The notes beneath the pieces were generated by a model. It saw nothing but the letters and a program-made list of their open reading frames with translations, ran no database searches and was not told the DNA's origin. Below, piece by piece: positions 34,801-36,108 of a stretch of 36,108 nt of DNA. A program made the position numbers and the translations under genes. Each line of letters opens with the position of its first letter. The first letter of the stretch is position 1. Origin of the DNA: WVXT01 sp964345635 (GTDB lineage: Bacteria > UBA6262 > WVXT01); contig CAYFRM010000007.1 in NCBI GenBank assembly GCA_964345635.1, positions 1-36,108 on the forward strand, given 5' to 3'.

Positions 34801-35443
34801 GGAAATAGAGAAGTTGAAACGCAAGATCGAAACGATGGGGCCGGTCAATCTGGCTGCCCCCGAAGAGTATGAGAGGCTCGATGAGCGTTACAAATTTCTC
34901 AGGAGCCAGGAAGAAGACTTAAACAAGTCATCGGAAGACCTGCGCAAAGTTATAAGCAGAATCGACGGCACTACGCGGGCAAATTTCAGGAAAACATTCG
35001 CCAGCGTGCGGGATAATTTTCAGAAAGTATTTACCCAGCTCTTTGAAGGAGGAGAAGCTGACCTGGTGCTGACAAACGAAGAGAATTTGTTGGAAACAGG
35101 AGTCGATATTGTCGCGCAACCGCCGGGCAAGAGACTGCAAAACATTTCTCTTCTTTCAGGGGGAGAAAAGGCCTTATGCGCCATCGCCTTACTGTTTTCC
35201 ATATTTATGATTAAACCTTCGCCGTTTTGTGTGCTTGATGAGATTGACGCTCCTCTGGACGATGCTAACCTGCAGAGGTTTACCATGCTATTAAGGGAAT
35301 TTGTAAGTAAAGCACAATTCATTATTGTAACCCACAACAAGAAGACCATGGAGATGTCCGACGTTCTTTACGGGATTACCATGGAAGAGTTCGGAATCTC
35401 CAAACTAATCTCGGTAAAATTTCAAAAGACTGCCCCCGCCTAA
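31889..35443 (+). CDS. smc: chromosome segregation SMC ATPase
   Basis: The 1184-residue protein has the ABC-type head with Walker A GPNGCGKTN (residues 31-39), coiled coil of about 170-500 and 670-1000, a hinge domain near residues 505-670 (GIYGTVADL, ending before LTSAGVLSGGSREF) and a C-terminal head with signature LSGGEKAL (about 1089-1096) and Walker B VLDEIDAPLDD (about 1115-1125). It condenses and segregates the chromosome with ScpA and ScpB, neither of which is in the window. It starts with TTG at 31889, with GGAG 6 bases upstream; the ATG at 31885 is out of frame. Confidence 0.96.
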   Translation: MYFKKLEIFGFKSFADKITVNFEPGITCIVGPNGCGKTNIVDAIRWVLGEQSAKQLRAGKMEDIIFNGSRTRKPLGLAEVSLSLDNSQNILPIEYEEVTVTRRLFRSGESEYYINKSPCRLKDITALFLDTGMGTDTYSLMEEKKINFILNSKPEERRAIFEEVAGVMKYKWRREEALRKLESTQANLMRLSDIIAEVKRQINSLDYQARKARQYQKYREQLKLLEIRRLMKSYAKIKEEFAQGEGNLNSLSSEAERLSNECRQKEGSTSQLRLQLKEKEEELTRAQRELFSVTSEISRFEDRLLLGKERKEEIEGERAQLKGQIEESNNRISLVDEKMSQTEKEREKLTKQLTETNGAFSSAEEILRSLTERLVRLSASLEERKEALVELMNKTAQTRNRLISLELDRKSLFSRKEKLNSDEKRRTEDKEILQGEISRKQEELNKENEKLTEINERNDLLTKERESLLENLKQTIDKAGELQRRYSLRLGLLQSSSELSGRQALVKEVLSRGFSGIYGTVADLVSFPPDYEVVLKKLLGGCLEHLVCEDTESALAVIEFLKKEKKGYLTFLPIKELPVSNPGPVIPRDVVGMPLLEKVGYEKKYQKVMEFVLGNIFLVESLDQIDPAETRSREREKSKKEIIFLTKEGDILTSAGVLSGGSREFLEEDVSIRNKKIKELEREISQLKEELDKIIGQRRKLEEKISDVNIEVEKNKQFSQETQVSIARLAEVISQKEELKKRLDSEINLLIDEQSIIEKDITTGVADVEQLTNDQKAGEASQKEIQEMIDELEKDHNSLTQQEKEEREKLTGLKILKTQLEEKERNLQSERSHLENEREGLLNLIDQRKEALANLESKVTGIQEVKLSREKEISSLSESKNILEIELNKLQDEKEEINQSLQEEETVLGQKKGEMSRVQSELTQVKMNSNRFSLELNQIKERLTEEYSLSLDEALQAVSQDPSDTSEDYAGEIEKLKRKIETMGPVNLAAPEEYERLDERYKFLRSQEEDLNKSSEDLRKVISRIDGTTRANFRKTFASVRDNFQKVFTQLFEGGEADLVLTNEENLLETGVDIVAQPPGKRLQNISLLSGGEKALCAIALLFSIFMIKPSPFCVLDEIDAPLDDANLQRFTMLLREFVSKAQFIIVTHNKKTMEMSDVLYGITMEEFGISKLISVKFQKTAPA

Positions 35444-35461
35444 GAAACCTTCCCAACATTT

Positions 35462-35542
35462 GTAGTGTAGGGCTTTATGCCCGCAATGGTTTTGGTAGTG
35501 TAGGGCTTTATGCCCGTAATAATTGAGGCCGTAACGGGCTAC
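35462..35542 (+). repeat. tandem REP-like units between smc and the WecG-like gene
   Basis: Two identical 22-base units (35462-35483 and 35495-35516, 33 bases apart) each start with GTAG and contain GGGC-TTTAT-GCCC. A third inverse unit, CCG-TAA-CGG then GCTAC (35529-35542), closes the array. It fills most of the gap before the last gene. Confidence 0.7.
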
Positions 35543-35556
35543 ATTAATCACAGACT

Positions 35557-36108
35557 ATGAACAAGGTAAAGATTTCGGACATATTTATTGATAATCTGAA
35601 ATGGGATGGAATAGCGGGCGTTGTAGAAGAATTTATTGAAAGTCAAGAAGCGCGACAGATAATTACCGCCAATTCTTTGATGGTCAACTCCGTGCAAGTA
35701 GACCCCGAATTGAAGAGCGCCTTTCATAACGCTGGCCTGGTCGTTGCCGATAGCATGGGAATTGCCTGGGCGTCGAAATTTCTGGGCTACGGAAGACTTG
35801 CGCGCATTCCGGGCATAGACCTGATGTTGAAGTTTTGTCGGCTGGCAGCTTCCCGGGATTACTCGATATATTTGTTAGGCTCGCGGGAATCTGTATTGAG
35901 GAAAGCGGGAGAAAATCTAAAAAAGAGATTTCCCGGGCTGAGAATTGTAGGAATGCACCACGGTTATTTTAAAGAGAGTGACGGCGATAGAATCCTCAGA
36001 GAGATAAAGAATCTTAAACCCCACTTCTTATTTGTAGGAATAGGGACACCGCGGGGAGAAAAGTGGATTTATCAGAACCTCCGGGAATTAAACGTTCCCA
36101 TTTGTATG
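35557..36108 (+). CDS. WecG/TagA/CpsF-family glycosyltransferase (partial, 3' end missing)
   Basis: The frame is open from the ATG at 35557 to the window edge (184 residues). It has ITANSLMVNSVQVDPELKSAF, then VVADSMGIAWASKFLG with the family's catalytic Asp (the usual DG is DS), IPGIDLM and FVGIGTPRGEKWI. These follow the GT26 pattern. WecG and TagA add the second sugar to undecaprenyl-PP-GlcNAc. No ribosome binding site is obvious before the ATG. Together with the WecA/TagO-like gene at 10603 it gives both early steps of a lipid-linked glycan, though far apart. The C-terminal third lies outside the window. Confidence 0.85.
   Translation, partial: MNKVKISDIFIDNLKWDGIAGVVEEFIESQEARQIITANSLMVNSVQVDPELKSAFHNAGLVVADSMGIAWASKFLGYGRLARIPGIDLMLKFCRLAASRDYSIYLLGSRESVLRKAGENLKKRFPGLRIVGMHHGYFKESDGDRILREIKNLKPHFLFVGIGTPRGEKWIYQNLRELNVPICM

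Noticed and set aside
35462..35542. CRISPR array
   Set aside because: There are only two direct copies with an 11-base gap plus an inverted unit, with no cas genes; the layout is that of REP units.

Overview
The window is a 36 kb piece of a bacterial chromosome in which every supported gene lies on the + strand. No rRNA, tRNA, CRISPR array, transposase or phage gene was seen. No gap between genes exceeds 300 bases; the longest (25079-25341) holds a nested palindromic repeat. Gene content (FAS II genes, Sud/Nfn-type flavoprotein, ferredoxin-fused EtfA, NAD-type isocitrate dehydrogenase, UDP-GlcNAc dehydrogenase) fits an anaerobic, probably uncultivated bacterium with a complex surface polysaccharide. 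An Omnitrophota- or Aerophobota-like lineage is a guess from general impression and cannot be proven from this sequence. TTG start codons recur (wbpP-like gene, fabG, smc, probably ndk and etfA).

Region 1 (1-15157) is a surface glycan locus. It holds two family 2 glycosyltransferases, one family 4 glycosyltransferase, a DUF2723/PMT-like membrane protein, two SAM methyltransferases, an AsnB-type amidotransferase, a WbpA-like UDP-GlcNAc 6-dehydrogenase, a WbpP-like C4 epimerase, a second sugar epimerase, a TPR membrane protein, a WecA/TagO-type polyprenyl-phosphate sugar-phosphate transferase and a FAD oxidoreductase. Together they suggest a lipid-linked polymer containing an N-acetylated aminouronic acid, perhaps amidated. 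The left end is visibly more AT-rich than the rest.

Region 2 (15188-21849) is central metabolism. It has LeuC/LeuD-type hydro-lyase subunits, an isocitrate dehydrogenase-like enzyme, nucleoside diphosphate kinase and a two-subunit SudBA/NfnAB-like flavoprotein related to glutamate synthase. An AT-rich methyltransferase gene sits between leuC and leuD. The set looks like a citrate/isocitrate to 2-oxoglutarate segment, although leucine synthesis is not excluded.

Region 3 (21860-28484) is the fatty-acid operon rpmF-plsX-fabH-fabD-fabG-acpP-fabF followed by rnc. It has a good sigma-70-type promoter before rpmF and a strong terminator between acpP and fabF.

Region 4 (28519-31753) is an acyl-CoA dehydrogenase with EtfB and a ferredoxin-fused EtfA. 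The EtfB sequence resembles electron-bifurcating Etfs. Region 5 is smc, with its own promoter, and then the start of a WecG/TagA-family glycosyltransferase cut by the window edge.

The least expected structure is a dispersed family of REP-like elements. Each has a 5' GTAG(C) tetranucleotide followed by a short hairpin, and they occur singly, as head-to-head pairs, or in tandem at five intergenic sites. They look like REP/BIME elements of the kind mobilised by RAYT transposases, but no such transposase is in the window.
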